Assembly: GCF_025264665.1 (NCBI RefSeq)
Contig: NZ_CP073697.1
Coordinates: 1,488,001 to 1,552,000 of the forward strand
DNA: 64,000 nucleotides
From: Edaphobacter flagellatus
GTDB lineage: Bacteria > Acidobacteriota > Terriglobia > Terriglobales > Acidobacteriaceae
Direction of reading: 5' to 3'
A program made the translations under genes and the position numbers. Shown piece by piece: positions 51,802-62,219 of the stretch; position 1 is the stretch's first letter, and the number at the start of each line of letters is the position of its first letter. The notes below the pieces were generated by a model. The model ran no database searches. It had not been told where the DNA came from and saw nothing but the letters and a program-made list of their open reading frames with translations.

Positions 51802-54240
51802 TCATGCTGTAACCGTAATCTCCACATTTCTGCCCAGCCAATGCTCCGGCTGGCCTTCGCCCGGCCAGCACAGCGTAAAGACAATCATTCCCGGCTTTGT
51901 CGTCGGAATATCCACATACGATCCCGCCGCTCCCACCATCGTCGCTGTCGCCTCATTCACCGTCGCCCAGTTATCCAGCGAATACACCACGCGGAAGTGA
52001 CCGCCATCCACAATGCGCAGCGTATATCCAGCCTTCATCCGTGTGATCTGCCGACCCAGCGAATAGATCTCATGCTGATTCTGGAACCTTCGCTTCTCCT
52101 TCGCGACCGCGTAGCGCTCTTCGACCACCGAAATCCTGTCGAACACCTTCCCGTCCACCAACGACCGCAACAACTTCAGATACTCCGAGTGCGCCCACAC
52201 CAGCGGCTGCGCCGAACCCGCCGACTGCCCGAAGTACATCCCCTCCGACGGAAGGTCTGCCTCATCCCATACCTGCTCCGGCAACATGCCGCCCTTCGAG
52301 CTGAACCGCTCGATCGCCGTCACCAGCGACTTCGCATCCCCGCCCACTGCCAGCTCATAGTGCGCACGCTCCCCCGATAGCAGAGGCCATGCTCGTCCCT
52401 GCCCCCAACCGTCATACGGACCGCCATCCTTCTTCTGTCCATATCCATCATGGTTGTACCTGCGCCAGCAAACCCCATTCGGCGTCTCGTACTTCAGGCA
52501 GTGATCCACCACCTTCAGCGAGTCCACGATCAGCGGATCGTCCGCCCGCCGTATCCCATATCGCACCAGCTCCAGAAAGCCGCCATCGATCACTTCGCGC
52601 GCTTCGAAGATACTCCGCTCCTCCGGCCCGCGATTCGCAATTCGAAAACATCCCACCGGCACCGACGCATCATGAAACGGCTCCCCCGGACACGGCGGCT
52701 TCACGCGCATATAGTGCCTCTTCACTTCAGGGAGCAGCACACCGTCATTCGTCGTCGTCCACTCATCCAGGTGCGACTCAATCCAATCCGCATACACCTC
52801 CAGAAATCCGCCCAGCTCCATTGAGCCATGCGCCCGCGCAATATCCGCCGCGCATACCAAACCCGCAATCACCGTCGCCAGCGTCGACGGAGAATAGCCC
52901 GCCGTCTCTTCCCATCGCTCCTGCTGCGTCACCGGAGCATACTTCACCAGGAACGCCGCGGCTCGCTCCACAAACGGAAACACATCGAAGTTCCCCAGCC
53001 CATTCAGCTTCCACAAACGCCATGCCAGGATGATCGGAAACGCCACTTCATCCAGCTGAATCCCTTGCCAGTACGGCGTGCCGTTGATCCAGAAATTCTG
53101 CGCAAAGCTCCCATCCGCACGCTGACTGCTGGCCAGATATACCAGCGCGCGCAATGCCGTCTCCGTTCTTCCGCAGGCCAGCAAAGCTGTTGCCGTCTGC
53201 ACCATATCGCGCGTCCACACCAGGTGATAGCCGCCCAGGTCCGAATCGCCCTTCGTCGCTCCCCACGGTATCGACGCCGACGCAATAAATGCGCCCGAGT
53301 ACGTCTTGTCCTCATGCGTCAGCAGAACGTTGTGGCTGATCCGCATCAGCGTCCCGCCATCGGTCGCCGCCTCCGCCAGCTTCTCCGGTGAAGCCGCCCT
53401 GCTCCACTGCAGCAGAAACCGCTGCAGATGGTTCTCAAACGGGGTCGCCAGACTCTGCCCCAGGCCCGACAGCGCAGCATGATCGCCATCGCCAAACGCA
53501 ATCGCCAGCGTGAACTCCTTATTCTTCTCCAGGTCGATCTCGCCCATCACCGCAATATTGCCGTTCAGCGCCAAACCGAACTGCCACGTCATCTTCATGT
53601 CGTCGAACAGGTCCTGATACCCATCGCTCGAACCGACATAACCACACGACGACCGCGTAAATCCGCAGTCCGCTCCCAGCGCCAGCGACGTGCCGTTCTT
53701 CCACGCCAGCAGACACCGCTTGCCTGCAACATCCACCGACCGTGCTGAATTCCCCGCACCGCCTCCATCCAGATGCGGAGCCAACAACGCATAACACTTC
53801 ATCCGCGCCAGCAGCTTCGCATCTCCCTCCACCTTCACATGCATCAACACGGAAGAAAAATGCGGGTTCGACACAATGGTCTTCGTCACCTTGTAGCGCC
53901 CGCCCGCCTCCTGCGCCACCATCTTCACCGCAAGCGCATCGCCGTCCACATACTCGAAGCTGTACTCGAGGTCGCGTTTCTCTTCGTGGACAAACGTCTC
54001 GCCGTCGGTAAACAGCAGCTCCATGTCACGCGTCTGCGGCCTGTCGATCGTCGGATAGTAAAGCTCGTTCAGCGTGCCATGCGACATCGTGTACCAGACG
54101 CGGCTCGAAGCCGAGTACGCCGTCCCCACCGTGTCCTTTCTGCTCGACGTCCACCGCGGCTCCAACCCCGGCGCTCCAAATGCTGGTCCATCATCGTTCA
54201 GCCAACGGTAGCTAACAGAAAGTTCGCTCATGCCTGTCAT
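51802..54240 (-). CDS. GH15 glucoamylase / glucodextranase-like hydrolase
   Basis: An 812-residue glycoside hydrolase family 15 protein releasing glucose from alpha-glucans. An N-terminal beta-sandwich (about 1-270, GAPGLEPRWTSSRKDTVGTAY, VWYTMSHGTLNELYYPT) is followed by an (alpha/alpha)6 barrel: GGYHLVWTRDMVQTATALL, NFWINGTPYWQGIQLDEVAFPI, DGWGQGRAWPLLSGERAHYEL and MLPEQVWDEADLP, which carry the expected acid/base region, and a short C-terminal domain. No signal peptide is visible, so intracellular glycogen or dextrins are the probable substrate. It heads a minus-strand cluster ending in glucokinase. ATG 54240 is used (GGGA 4 bases upstream); 54231 is possible. Confidence 0.9.
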   Translation of the reverse strand: MTGMSELSVSYRWLNDDGPAFGAPGLEPRWTSSRKDTVGTAYSASSRVWYTMSHGTLNELYYPTIDRPQTRDMELLFTDGETFVHEEKRDLEYSFEYVDGDALAVKMVAQEAGGRYKVTKTIVSNPHFSSVLMHVKVEGDAKLLARMKCYALLAPHLDGGGAGNSARSVDVAGKRCLLAWKNGTSLALGADCGFTRSSCGYVGSSDGYQDLFDDMKMTWQFGLALNGNIAVMGEIDLEKNKEFTLAIAFGDGDHAALSGLGQSLATPFENHLQRFLLQWSRAASPEKLAEAATDGGTLMRISHNVLLTHEDKTYSGAFIASASIPWGATKGDSDLGGYHLVWTRDMVQTATALLACGRTETALRALVYLASSQRADGSFAQNFWINGTPYWQGIQLDEVAFPIILAWRLWKLNGLGNFDVFPFVERAAAFLVKYAPVTQQERWEETAGYSPSTLATVIAGLVCAADIARAHGSMELGGFLEVYADWIESHLDEWTTTNDGVLLPEVKRHYMRVKPPCPGEPFHDASVPVGCFRIANRGPEERSIFEAREVIDGGFLELVRYGIRRADDPLIVDSLKVVDHCLKYETPNGVCWRRYNHDGYGQKKDGGPYDGWGQGRAWPLLSGERAHYELAVGGDAKSLVTAIERFSSKGGMLPEQVWDEADLPSEGMYFGQSAGSAQPLVWAHSEYLKLLRSLVDGKVFDRISVVEERYAVAKEKRRFQNQHEIYSLGRQITRMKAGYTLRIVDGGHFRVVYSLDNWATVNEATATMVGAAGSYVDIPTTKPGMIVFTLCWPGEGQPEHWLGRNVEITVTA

Positions 54241-54258
54241 TAAATCCCAAATCTGGAT

Positions 54259-54275
54259 TGCTTGCTCTGCAAGCA
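54259..54275. promoter_or_regulatory. palindrome before the glucoamylase gene
   Basis: TGCTTGC, TCT, GCAAGCA: a perfect 7-bp inverted repeat with a 3-base centre, 18 bases upstream of the glucoamylase start and in the gap divergent from sod. Its symmetry and position fit an operator for a dimeric repressor, or a small leader hairpin. Confidence 0.4.
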
Positions 54276-54445
54276 CCACTCCTTTAGTTCGATTGAGCTA
54301 TCATTTCCCCTGTTGCGGATTATTTTTTGCCCAACATTCAGTGCATAGCATCGAACTGCATGCCCCAGGCATCTGAAGTAGAAAGAAGAACGCCCGGCAG
54401 CACAGAGATTTGCCGCCGGCCAAGCCCACCACACAGGAGACTAGA

Positions 54446-55063
54446 GTGGCTTACGAACTTCCCGCCCTGCCCTACGATTACGCCGGTCTTGAGCCCCACA
54501 TCGACGAAGCAACCATGAAGCTTCATCACGACAAGCACCATCAGACCTACGTCACTAACCTCAACGGCGCCATCGAGAAGCACCCCGCACTCGGCAGCAA
54601 ATCCCCCGAAGAACTCATCAAGGATCTCGCCGCCATTCCCGAAGATATCCGCAAGGTCGTGCAGAACAACGGCGGCGGCCACGTCAACCACACCATGTTC
54701 TGGCAGATCATGAAGCCCGCAGGCGGCGGTGCTCCCACCGGCGCTATCGCCGACCAGATCACCAAGGACTTCGGCGACTTCGAGGCCTTCAAAAAGCAGT
54801 TCAACGAAGCCACCGCCAAGCAGTTCGGCTCCGGCTGGGGCTGGCTGATCTTCAAGGGCGGCAAGCTCGAGATCGTCACCTCCGCCAACCAGGACAACCC
54901 CATCTCGCAGGGTTTCTACCCCATCCTCGGCAACGACGTCTGGGAGCACGCCTACTACCTCAAGTACAACAACCGCCGCCCCGACTACCTTGCCGCGTGG
55001 TGGAACACCGTCAACTGGGACGAGATCAACAAGCGCTTCGCAACCGCCCAGAGCTACAAGTAA
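54446..55063 (+). CDS. superoxide dismutase (Fe/Mn)
   Basis: A 205-residue dismutase converting superoxide to oxygen and peroxide. The four metal ligands are readable: His in [11 protein letters not shown], His in [10 protein letters not shown], and Asp and His in [20 protein letters not shown] and [19 protein letters not shown] are family blocks. Whether iron or manganese is preferred cannot be settled by eye. It starts with GTG 54446, with AGGAG 6 bases upstream; the frame is open to 54410. It has no signal peptide and ends in a GNRA-capped terminator hairpin. Confidence 0.95.
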   Translation: MAYELPALPYDYAGLEPHIDEATMKLHHDKHHQTYVTNLNGAIEKHPALGSKSPEELIKDLAAIPEDIRKVVQNNGGGHVNHTMFWQIMKPAGGGAPTGAIADQITKDFGDFEAFKKQFNEATAKQFGSGWGWLIFKGGKLEIVTSANQDNPISQGFYPILGNDVWEHAYYLKYNNRRPDYLAAWWNTVNWDEINKRFATAQSYK

Positions 55064-55086
55064 ATCTCACATCGCATCGATCAAAG

Positions 55087-55108
55087 GAGGCTGCCGCAAG
55101 GCAGCCTC
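55087..55108 (+). terminator. hairpin terminator after sod
   Basis: GAGGCTGCC, GCAA, GGCAGCCTC: a perfect 9-bp stem with a GNRA tetraloop, 23 bases past the sod stop, followed by a mixed pyrimidine stretch (TCCACTTTCCCC). Confidence 0.65.
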
Positions 55109-55261
55109 TCCACTTTCCCCGCCCTTTTGGCAAAATGCCGTAGCGAAGCCCGTAGTCGAAGAATCTGAATTCTTCCCCCTCCAAAACCTCATCCATCCGG
55201 AACAATCCCCACAAAACCGCGTATCCTCCAAAGTCAGCCAAAATAGCAGGCAGGAGAAGCC

Positions 55262-57724
55262 ATGCCCTCCATCCTTCAGGACCTCCGCTACGGACTCCGT
55301 CAGATGCGCAAATCGCCCGGCTTCGCCCTGACTGCCATCCTCACCCTGGCCCTCGGCATCGGAGCGACCACCGCTCTCTTCAGCATCGTCGACGGCGTCC
55401 TGATCAAGCCGCTCGCCTATCGCGACAGCGGCCGCCTCGTCACCATCTGGGAGCGCGTCCACTTCCTCGAAAAACTCTTCCCCTACGTCGGCCCCAACCC
55501 GCGCCACGCCGACATCTGGCGCAAACAAGCCACCGCCTTCGAAGACATGTGCATCCTCCAGGCGAGCTCCATCGGAGTGAGCCGCGGCGGCAACAATGAC
55601 CACCCCGCACTCACCGGAAGAGTCATCGCCCAGCCCAATCTCCTCGACGTTCTCGGGGTCCAGCCCATCCTCGGCCGCAACTTCCTTCCCGAAGAAGCCA
55701 CCGAAGGCCACCAGCATGTCGCCATCATCAGCTGGCGTCTCTGGCAGAGCCTCTTTCACGGCGACCGCAACGCCATCGGAAACACCTTCTACCTCGCCGG
55801 CACTCCCTTTCAGGTCGTCGGCATTCTCCCGAAACAGTTCTACTTCCCCAAAGCCAACGAGCTCTCCGCTTCGCCCATGGCCCGCCAGATGCCCGAGATC
55901 GAAATGATCTCTCCACTCGTCATCAAACCCACCAACGACTTCGGCTGGATGAGCGACTTCGGCAACTTCATCGTCCTCGCCCACCTCAAACCCGGCATCT
56001 CCCTCGCCCAGGCGCAGGAACAGCTCAACGTCATCGCCACCGATATCGTCCGACAGACGCCTGCCAATCAGATGAACGGTCCACGCGAAGGCGCTCTCTC
56101 CGCCTACGTGCAGCCGCTCAAAGAAGCCATCGTCGGCAAGACCGCCTCACGCCTCTGGCTGCTCTTCGCCGCCGTCGCCAGCGTCCTCCTCATCGCCTGC
56201 GTCAACCTCGCCAACGCACAACTCGCCCGCTTCGCCAGCCGCGACCGCGAAGCCGCCGTACGTTCCGCCCTCGGAGCCTCCTCCACACGCCTGCTGCAAA
56301 GCGCCTTCGCCGAATCCGCACTCCTCTCCCTCATCGGCGGCCTTCTCGGCATCGCACTCGCCTTCCTCGCCGTCCACTGGTTCTCGCGCTATGCGCAGCT
56401 CGCCATCCCGCGCATGTCCACTATCTCCCTCGATCTCGGCGTGCTCGCACTCTCCGTAGCCCTCACCGTCGGCGCATCGCTCATCTTCGGCATCTTCCCC
56501 GCACTGCGACTCCTTCGCATCCGCCCGCAACAGGTCCTGCAAAGTTCAGCGCACTCCACCGGCTCACGTTTCAGCAATCAGCTTCGCCGCCGGCTCGTCG
56601 GCGCGCAGGTCTTCTTCTGCGCAACCCTGCTCCTCATCGCGGGACTCTTCGCCAAAAGCCTCGTACGCCTCTCCACCTTCGACCGCGGCTTCTCCACCGA
56701 CAACGTCGTCGTCGCCGACGTCTACCTCCAGGGCAAATCCTTCGACAAAGCCGCCCGCAGCGCCTTCGAGGACGGTATGCTCGCCAGGCTCCGCGCCCTC
56801 CCCGGCGTCCAGTCCGCCTCCCTCGCCAGCGCCATGGTCCTCGAAGGCCAGACATGGATCGACGGCGTCGTCGCCACCGACGGCACCGGAGACAATCACG
56901 CGCAGGCAAATTACCGCTGGATCAGCCCCGGCTACTTCGAAACCCTCCAGCAGCGCATCGTCGAAGGACGCCCGCTCAACGATGGCGATCGAGACACCAT
57001 GAACGCTGTCATCTCGCAATCCACCGCGCGCGCCGTCTGGCCCGGCCTCTCCGCCATCGGACGCCAGTTCAAACGCAATGGAAATCTATGCACCGTCGTC
57101 GGCGTCGTCGCCGACGCGCACAACAACTCCCTCCGCGAAGCCCCCGTCAACATGGTCTATCTTCCCTACTGGGACATGCCTCCCGGCTCAGCCTACTTCC
57201 TCGTCCGCAGTACGCAGCCGCCCTCAGCCCTCATGGAAACCGTGCGCAGTGCCATCTGGACCTACAACCCCAACGTCACCATCGCGCGCATGCACACACT
57301 CGACGCGCAGCTCATCAACTCCATCGCACCCGAGCGCCTCGAAACCGCCATCCTCGTCTCCTTCGGAGCCGCAGCTCTCCTTCTCGCTCTTCTCGGCATC
57401 TACGGAACCCTCAGCTATGTCGTCCACGAACGCACACAGGAGGTCGGCGTCCGCATGGCCCTCGGAGCCACTCGCACCAGCATCTATCGCCTGATGCTCG
57501 GCACGATCCTCGCTCCCGTCTTCACTGGACTGCTATTAGGTTGGCTCGCCAGCCTCGGCATCGGCAGAACCCTCGCCACCATGCTCTACGACACCGCCAC
57601 CACAGACACCACCGTCATCCTCGCAACGATGCTCCTGTTCATCGTCGCTGCCACAGCAGCAACCTTCTTCCCCTGCCGTCAGGCCGCCACCATCGAACCC
57701 ATGGAGGCACTACGCACCGAATAA
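55262..57724 (+). CDS. orphan MacB-like ABC permease (acidobacterial duplicated type)
   Basis: An 820-residue membrane protein with the layout of the acidobacterial duplicated orphan permease family: an N-terminal helix after [41 protein letters not shown], a periplasmic MacB_PCD domain, three FtsX-type helices (about 285-420), then a second copy with its own periplasmic domain ([15 protein letters not shown]) and final FtsX block ([43 protein letters not shown]). No ATPase gene adjoins, as usual for this family, so the energy source and substrate are unknown. A 198-base gap separates it from sod. Confidence 0.9.
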   Translation: MPSILQDLRYGLRQMRKSPGFALTAILTLALGIGATTALFSIVDGVLIKPLAYRDSGRLVTIWERVHFLEKLFPYVGPNPRHADIWRKQATAFEDMCILQASSIGVSRGGNNDHPALTGRVIAQPNLLDVLGVQPILGRNFLPEEATEGHQHVAIISWRLWQSLFHGDRNAIGNTFYLAGTPFQVVGILPKQFYFPKANELSASPMARQMPEIEMISPLVIKPTNDFGWMSDFGNFIVLAHLKPGISLAQAQEQLNVIATDIVRQTPANQMNGPREGALSAYVQPLKEAIVGKTASRLWLLFAAVASVLLIACVNLANAQLARFASRDREAAVRSALGASSTRLLQSAFAESALLSLIGGLLGIALAFLAVHWFSRYAQLAIPRMSTISLDLGVLALSVALTVGASLIFGIFPALRLLRIRPQQVLQSSAHSTGSRFSNQLRRRLVGAQVFFCATLLLIAGLFAKSLVRLSTFDRGFSTDNVVVADVYLQGKSFDKAARSAFEDGMLARLRALPGVQSASLASAMVLEGQTWIDGVVATDGTGDNHAQANYRWISPGYFETLQQRIVEGRPLNDGDRDTMNAVISQSTARAVWPGLSAIGRQFKRNGNLCTVVGVVADAHNNSLREAPVNMVYLPYWDMPPGSAYFLVRSTQPPSALMETVRSAIWTYNPNVTIARMHTLDAQLINSIAPERLETAILVSFGAAALLLALLGIYGTLSYVVHERTQEVGVRMALGATRTSIYRLMLGTILAPVFTGLLLGWLASLGIGRTLATMLYDTATTDTTVILATMLLFIVAATAATFFPCRQAATIEPMEALRTE

Positions 57725-57788
57725 TCTCCGGCACGGGATGAGCCAGAACATCTAACCCTGAGCATCGACGGTAGACGCAACACCTACC

Positions 57789-57825
57789 GTGTCATTCCGA
57801 GCGAAGCGAGGAACCCCCGCATTTC
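57789..57825 (+). repeat. dispersed intergenic repeat fragment
   Basis: GTGTCATTCCGAGCGAAGCG followed by AGGAACCCCCGCATTTCG. This sequence type is a common intergenic motif in many bacterial genomes, recognised from memory; a single copy is seen here, in the convergent gap between the permease and esterase genes. Confidence 0.45.
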
Positions 57826-57840
57826 GCATCCCAGCCATTA

Positions 57841-59148
57841 CTACCGCTCCGGATGCAGATGCATCTTCAAAAACTCCACGTACACCGCCCAGTCCCCCGG
57901 CACCATCCCATGTCCGCCATCATGCATGTAGTAACTCAAATCATGCAGCACCGGCACCTTCGCCGCAGGCCACGTCTCTGTCCCCAGATCGCTCTTGCCC
58001 AGCAGCCGATACACCGGTCCAGCGGCCACCTCTGCTAAAAACTCGCCCTTCGGATCCGACCAGTAATCCGTCGTCCCCGTCTGCAACAGCAGCGGACGCG
58101 GAGCAATCAGCGCCACCAACATATGCGCATCCATCGGAGCCTTATCCGGAAATCCCGCCCACTTCCCATAGTTCTCCGCAAACTGATACGGAAACCGCGT
58201 TGGTGCCGTCAGGTGCGCAATCGTCTCCCCATAATTGCGGTGACTCAACGCCGCGCCACCCTCACCCGAACAACTCGCAATCACCGCCGCAAACCTCTGG
58301 TCATGCGCTCCAGCCCACATTACTGTCTTGCCCAGCCGCGAAATCCCGTGGATCGCCACCCGCTTCGCATCCACATCTTTGTCCGTCTCCAGATAGTCCT
58401 CAACACGGCTCATGCCCCACGCCCACGCCGCAATCGAGCCCCAATCCTCCGGCCCTCGCGTCGTCTGCCCCGGCTTCAGATAGAACCTGCGAATCCCCTG
58501 CGCAAATCCCTCCGCATAATCCGGCTCTACATCGCCGTAATAAAACGTCGCCACGCCGAATCCCGCAGCGATCAGCTCAGGCACATCGATCTTGCCCGCT
58601 ATCGTCCCCCGCGCCGCCGGAACCCGCGTCTTCGTCTTTGCGTCCCAGACCTCGCCCGTCGGCAGTTCGGGATCGTCCACCATATTCGAAGCCGGGAAAA
58701 AACTAATACACAACAACAGAGGAACCTTCTTCTTCGCTCCCGCCGGCAGATACTCCACCAGATGGATCACCGGAGCCGCCTTATCCGCGCTCAGATGAAC
58801 TTCCACCCGCCGCCGGATCGCCTTCCCACCCAATGCTGCCGTTCCCTTCTCGATCACATCGAAGCTCTCATCCTTCGGCCGCCCCGGAGCTACCCCATAC
58901 TGCTGCGTCTCAAACAGACGCACAATCTCCGGCCGCCGCTTCGTCATCCACACCTTCGCATCCTTCACCGGCTTGCCATCGCTCATCACGAGCGGATCGG
59001 GCAGCGTATACGTCCCCACCTTCGCTTCGTCATAGTTCGCCGGAATCCCCGCCACCTCCGCCCGTAGAGCCGGAGTCGCCTGCGTCTGCGCAGACGCACC
59101 CACCGCCCCAAACAACACCAGAACCGCCAGCCAACCTGCCCGCATCAC
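57841..59148 (-). CDS. CE15 glucuronoyl esterase, secreted
   Basis: A 435-residue carbohydrate esterase family 15 protein with a signal peptide (AGWLAVLVLFGAVGASAQ). The nucleophile S270 lies in HGISRLGKTVMWAGAHD (GxSRxGK), followed by ASCSGEGGAALSHRNYGE with the acidic residue E296 or a nearby one, and the catalytic His in HDGGHGMVPGDW (H413). CE15 enzymes cleave ester bonds between lignin and glucuronoyl-xylan, so the host probably degrades plant biomass. No other plant-wall genes are near. The region upstream of its start contains element copy B. Confidence 0.9.
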   Translation of the reverse strand: MMRAGWLAVLVLFGAVGASAQTQATPALRAEVAGIPANYDEAKVGTYTLPDPLVMSDGKPVKDAKVWMTKRRPEIVRLFETQQYGVAPGRPKDESFDVIEKGTAALGGKAIRRRVEVHLSADKAAPVIHLVEYLPAGAKKKVPLLLCISFFPASNMVDDPELPTGEVWDAKTKTRVPAARGTIAGKIDVPELIAAGFGVATFYYGDVEPDYAEGFAQGIRRFYLKPGQTTRGPEDWGSIAAWAWGMSRVEDYLETDKDVDAKRVAIHGISRLGKTVMWAGAHDQRFAAVIASCSGEGGAALSHRNYGETIAHLTAPTRFPYQFAENYGKWAGFPDKAPMDAHMLVALIAPRPLLLQTGTTDYWSDPKGEFLAEVAAGPVYRLLGKSDLGTETWPAAKVPVLHDLSYYMHDGGHGMVPGDWAVYVEFLKMHLHPER

Positions 59149-59251
59149 GCCTCACCTCGCAACCGTCATAAAGCCACAAAATCGGGAACGGCCCATACTA
59201 TCCCATCTGGTCTGACCTCCTCACTCCCCACTCCGGCAGCACGCCACAATC

Positions 59252-59518
59252 TGTCAAGCCCCCTAAAATCGCATCCCCAACAAAATAAAGCAAATAGAGT
59301 CACAGAAAAGTGCCGATCAGTTTCTCTCCCCTCGTTACAATAAGAAGTAGAGAGAAAAAGAAAACGCCCGGATTTCGGTCCGGGCGTTTCTATCGGTCTA
59401 AAGCATTTATTTTCAATATTTTTACACCTAAACACCGCATTTTCAATATTTTACCGAGATCATATCCGGTTAAACCATTTCAATGCAATATTTTAGGAAA
59501 AATGTAGAGGGGAGGGGG
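59252..59518 (+). repeat. conserved intergenic element, copy B (candidate structured RNA)
   Basis: Homologous to 16187-16437, on the same strand, although both flanking genes here are on the minus strand. Parts: TGTCAAGCCCCC (59252-59263), TGCCGATCAGTTTC from 59311, TACAAT at 59336-59341 (a possible -10), a perfect 11-bp hairpin at 59362-59389, CAATATTTT motifs at 59414, 59444 and 59486, and a G-rich tail AGAGGGGAGGGGG ending at 59518, directly beside the typA stop. All spacings outside the hairpin region equal those of copy A. It fills most of the 370-base gap between the CE15 esterase and typA; the rest (59149-59251) shows no gene. Confidence 0.75.
59350..59389 (-). terminator. hairpin in element copy B; probable typA terminator
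   Basis: AAACGCCCGGA (59362-59372) pairs with TCCGGGCGTTT (59379-59389). On the minus strand it is followed by TCTTTTTCTCTC, a good rho-independent terminator, about 130 bases downstream of the typA stop. Confidence 0.65.
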
Positions 59519-61336
59519 TTATTCCATCTGCCCCTTCCGCGGTCTCCGATTCGCCTGCAGCACCTTCTTCCGCATGCGCAGCGACTTCGGCGTCACCTCG
59601 ACCAGCTCATCGTCGGCGACAAACTCAATCGACTGCTCCAGCGTCAGCTGCTTGTACGGCGTCAGGCGCAGCGCGTCGTCCGATCCTGAAGCACGCATGT
59701 TCGTCAGCTTCTTTTCGCGCACGCAGTTCACGTCCAGATCGTTATCGCGCGAGTGCTCGCCGACAATCATGCCTTCGTACACTTCAATGCCATCAGGAAC
59801 AAACAGAATGCCGCGATCCTCAAGGCCGGAAAGCGCATACGTTGTCGTTGTTCCCTGGCGGTCGGAGATCAGCGCGCCCGTAGGACGCTGCGGAATCTCA
59901 CCCGTATAAGGAATGTACTCGCCAGCAATCGAGTTCATGATGATCGTGCCGCGCGTTTCGGTCAGCATCTCGTTGCGCAGACCAATCAGTCCACGCGACG
60001 GCACGTTGAACTCCATGCGAACGCGGCCCGAACCATGATTGCTCATCTTGGTCATCTCGCCCTTGCGCGGCCCAAGCTTCATGATCACCGCTCCGGAGAA
60101 CTCTTCTGGGACATCGACAGAAAGAATCTCCGAAGGCTCCATCAGCTGATCGTTAATGCGCTTGGTAACGATCGTCGGACGCGACACCATCAGCTCAAAG
60201 CCCTCGCGGCGCATGTTCTCAATCAGCACCGAAAGCTGCAGCTCACCGCGGCCCATCACCTTGAAGCTGTCCGGCGAGCCGGTGTCCTCAACCTTGATCG
60301 AAACATTCACCAGCAGCTCGCGCTCCAGCCGCTCCTTGATGTTGCGGCTCGTGACCTGCTTGCCTTCCTTGCCCGCAAAAGGACCGTTGTTGACCGAGAA
60401 GACCATCGCAATGGTCGGCTCATCGATCTTGATGCGCGGCAGCGGCTTCGGGTCTTCAATCGCGCAGAAGCTATCGCCAATCGTGATGTTCTCGATACCG
60501 GCAATCGCAACAATGTCGCCAACATCGGTCGAGTCCGTATCGACCCGCTTCAAGCCTTCGTAGGTGAACAGCTTGGTGATCTTGACCGGCGCCAACGAAC
60601 CGTCCGCACGCGAGACATTGACCTCCTGTCCGTTGCGCAGCGTTCCGTTGAACACACGTCCGATCGCCAGACGACCCAGATAATCTGAGTAATCCAGATT
60701 GGTGACCAGCACCTGCAGATCGCCCTCAGGCGAACCAGGCGCGACCGGGATCGTGTTCACGATCAGGTCGAAGAGCGGCATCAAATCCGTGCCCGGCTTC
60801 GCCAGGTCCATTGTCGCCGTGCCCTGCTTGCCGTTGGTGTAGATGATCGGAAACTCAAGCACGCTTTCGTCGGCGTCGAGGTCGATAAACAGGTCGTAAA
60901 CCTCGTTCACCACCTCCTGCGGACGCGCGTCAGGACGATCGATCTTGTTGATCACCAGAATCGGCGTCAGCTTGGCCTCGAGCGCCTTGCCCAGCACGTA
61001 GCGCGTCTGCGGCAGAGGCCCTTCCGAAGCATCGACCAGCAGTACCACGCCATCCACCATCTTCAGCGCGCGCTCCACCTCGCCGCCGAAGTCGGCGTGG
61101 CCCGGTGTATCGACGATGTTGATCTTCGAGCCCTTGTAATGGATGGCCGTGTTCTTGGCCAGAATCGTGATGCCGCGCTCCTTTTCAAGGTCGTTCGAGT
61201 CCATGACGCGCTCGGCGACGGCCTCGTTGGCGCGGAACGTTCCTGACTGGCGAAGCATGGCGTCGACAAGCGTGGTCTTGCCGTGGTCGACGTGGGCAAT
61301 GATGGCGATGTTGCGGATCGGCTGCTGGGTGCTCAC
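59519..61336 (-). CDS. typA: translational GTPase TypA/BipA
   Basis: A 605-residue ribosome-associated GTPase of the elongation factor family, involved in ribosome assembly and stress or cold adaptation. G1 is [10 protein letters not shown] (about 14-23), G3 is [12 protein letters not shown], and G4 is NKIDR; domain V and the TypA-specific C-terminal domain (RRKGQM end, [21 protein letters not shown]) are present. The stop abuts the G-rich tail of the conserved intergenic element, so the 3' untranslated region begins with CCCCCTCCCC. It is a single gene. Confidence 0.97.
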   Translation of the reverse strand: MSTQQPIRNIAIIAHVDHGKTTLVDAMLRQSGTFRANEAVAERVMDSNDLEKERGITILAKNTAIHYKGSKINIVDTPGHADFGGEVERALKMVDGVVLLVDASEGPLPQTRYVLGKALEAKLTPILVINKIDRPDARPQEVVNEVYDLFIDLDADESVLEFPIIYTNGKQGTATMDLAKPGTDLMPLFDLIVNTIPVAPGSPEGDLQVLVTNLDYSDYLGRLAIGRVFNGTLRNGQEVNVSRADGSLAPVKITKLFTYEGLKRVDTDSTDVGDIVAIAGIENITIGDSFCAIEDPKPLPRIKIDEPTIAMVFSVNNGPFAGKEGKQVTSRNIKERLERELLVNVSIKVEDTGSPDSFKVMGRGELQLSVLIENMRREGFELMVSRPTIVTKRINDQLMEPSEILSVDVPEEFSGAVIMKLGPRKGEMTKMSNHGSGRVRMEFNVPSRGLIGLRNEMLTETRGTIIMNSIAGEYIPYTGEIPQRPTGALISDRQGTTTTYALSGLEDRGILFVPDGIEVYEGMIVGEHSRDNDLDVNCVREKKLTNMRASGSDDALRLTPYKQLTLEQSIEFVADDELVEVTPKSLRMRKKVLQANRRPRKGQME

Positions 61337-61358
61337 TGAAGTTGAATATCCTGTCTTT

Positions 61359-61398
61359 ACACGCGCTGAAGGATGGAAAAATCTGAAAATGCGCGTGT
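61359..61398 (-). promoter_or_regulatory. long-loop hairpin in the typA leader
   Basis: ACACGCGC (61359-61366) and GCGCGTGT (61391-61398) form a perfect 8-bp inverted repeat with a 24-base loop, ending 22 bases upstream of the typA start. As RNA it would be a leader stem-loop. Because TypA is linked to cold response elsewhere, a temperature-sensitive leader is conceivable but unsupported. Confidence 0.35.
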
Positions 61399-61515
61399 TG
61401 TCTTAGTTTACCGCAGTTAGCCGGTTCTGGCCGCCCCAGAAGAGCCAGGAAGCATTAAAGCTTGCTGAAATCCTTGAGCTATCCGCGCGATAATAAAAAA
61501 GTAAGGAGCAAGCCC

Positions 61516-62151
61516 ATGTCGACACCCGAGATCGCCAACTGTACCCACCCGCTGCGGACGAGCGTAGCGGACTTCATCGCTGGACTACGCGAGTTGGAGC
61601 GGGACCTGATCACCAAAGACCGGATTGCCGAATACATGGCCGCCACCACCCTGCGCCCCGAGGCGCTTCGTGATTTCGTCTGGTGGCGCGACAGCTTCTA
61701 CACACGCAACCTCATCTATCGCGACGAGCTCTTCGAGGTCATGACCATCTGCTGGTCACCGGGTCAAAAGACCGCCATCCATACCCATAACGGCCAGCTC
61801 GGCTGGATGACCGTCTCCCAGGGCGAGGTGCTTACCCACGAGTACCACCACGAGCGCTGCAACGCCCCCGAGAACCAGAACGTCGTCAACATCGACTGCC
61901 TTGGCGGAGCCACTGAGATCCAGCTCGACAAAATTCGTACGGTCAGCTGCGCCGAAGGCACCGGCATGGTCACCGTCGATAAGCTACAGACCATCCATCA
62001 GATCGAAAACGCTGGAAACACAGGCTGCATCAGCCTGCACGTCTACTCCAAGCCTTTTGACTCCTGCATCGCCTTCGACCTCGATCATCAGCGCTGTTAT
62101 CGTCGCCAGCTTAGCTACTTCAGCAAAGAAGGCCACAGGCTCGAAAAGTAG
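61516..62151 (+). CDS. cysteine dioxygenase
   Basis: A 211-residue cupin iron enzyme oxidising cysteine to cysteine sulfinate. The three-His iron site is H89-T-H91 ([12 protein letters not shown]) and H161 (QTIHQIEN). The position of the mammalian Cys93 that crosslinks with Tyr157 is Gly, as in most bacterial enzymes. ATG 61516 is chosen, with AAGGAG 7 bases upstream. Other thiol dioxygenases share this fold, so another thiol substrate is possible. Confidence 0.85.
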   Translation: MSTPEIANCTHPLRTSVADFIAGLRELERDLITKDRIAEYMAATTLRPEALRDFVWWRDSFYTRNLIYRDELFEVMTICWSPGQKTAIHTHNGQLGWMTVSQGEVLTHEYHHERCNAPENQNVVNIDCLGGATEIQLDKIRTVSCAEGTGMVTVDKLQTIHQIENAGNTGCISLHVYSKPFDSCIAFDLDHQRCYRRQLSYFSKEGHRLEK

Positions 62152-62219
62152 TCTGCCACCGTTACACAATAAAATTTTCGCTTGCGCTTCACCCCACTGC
62201 CGCTATACTCAAAAACTCA

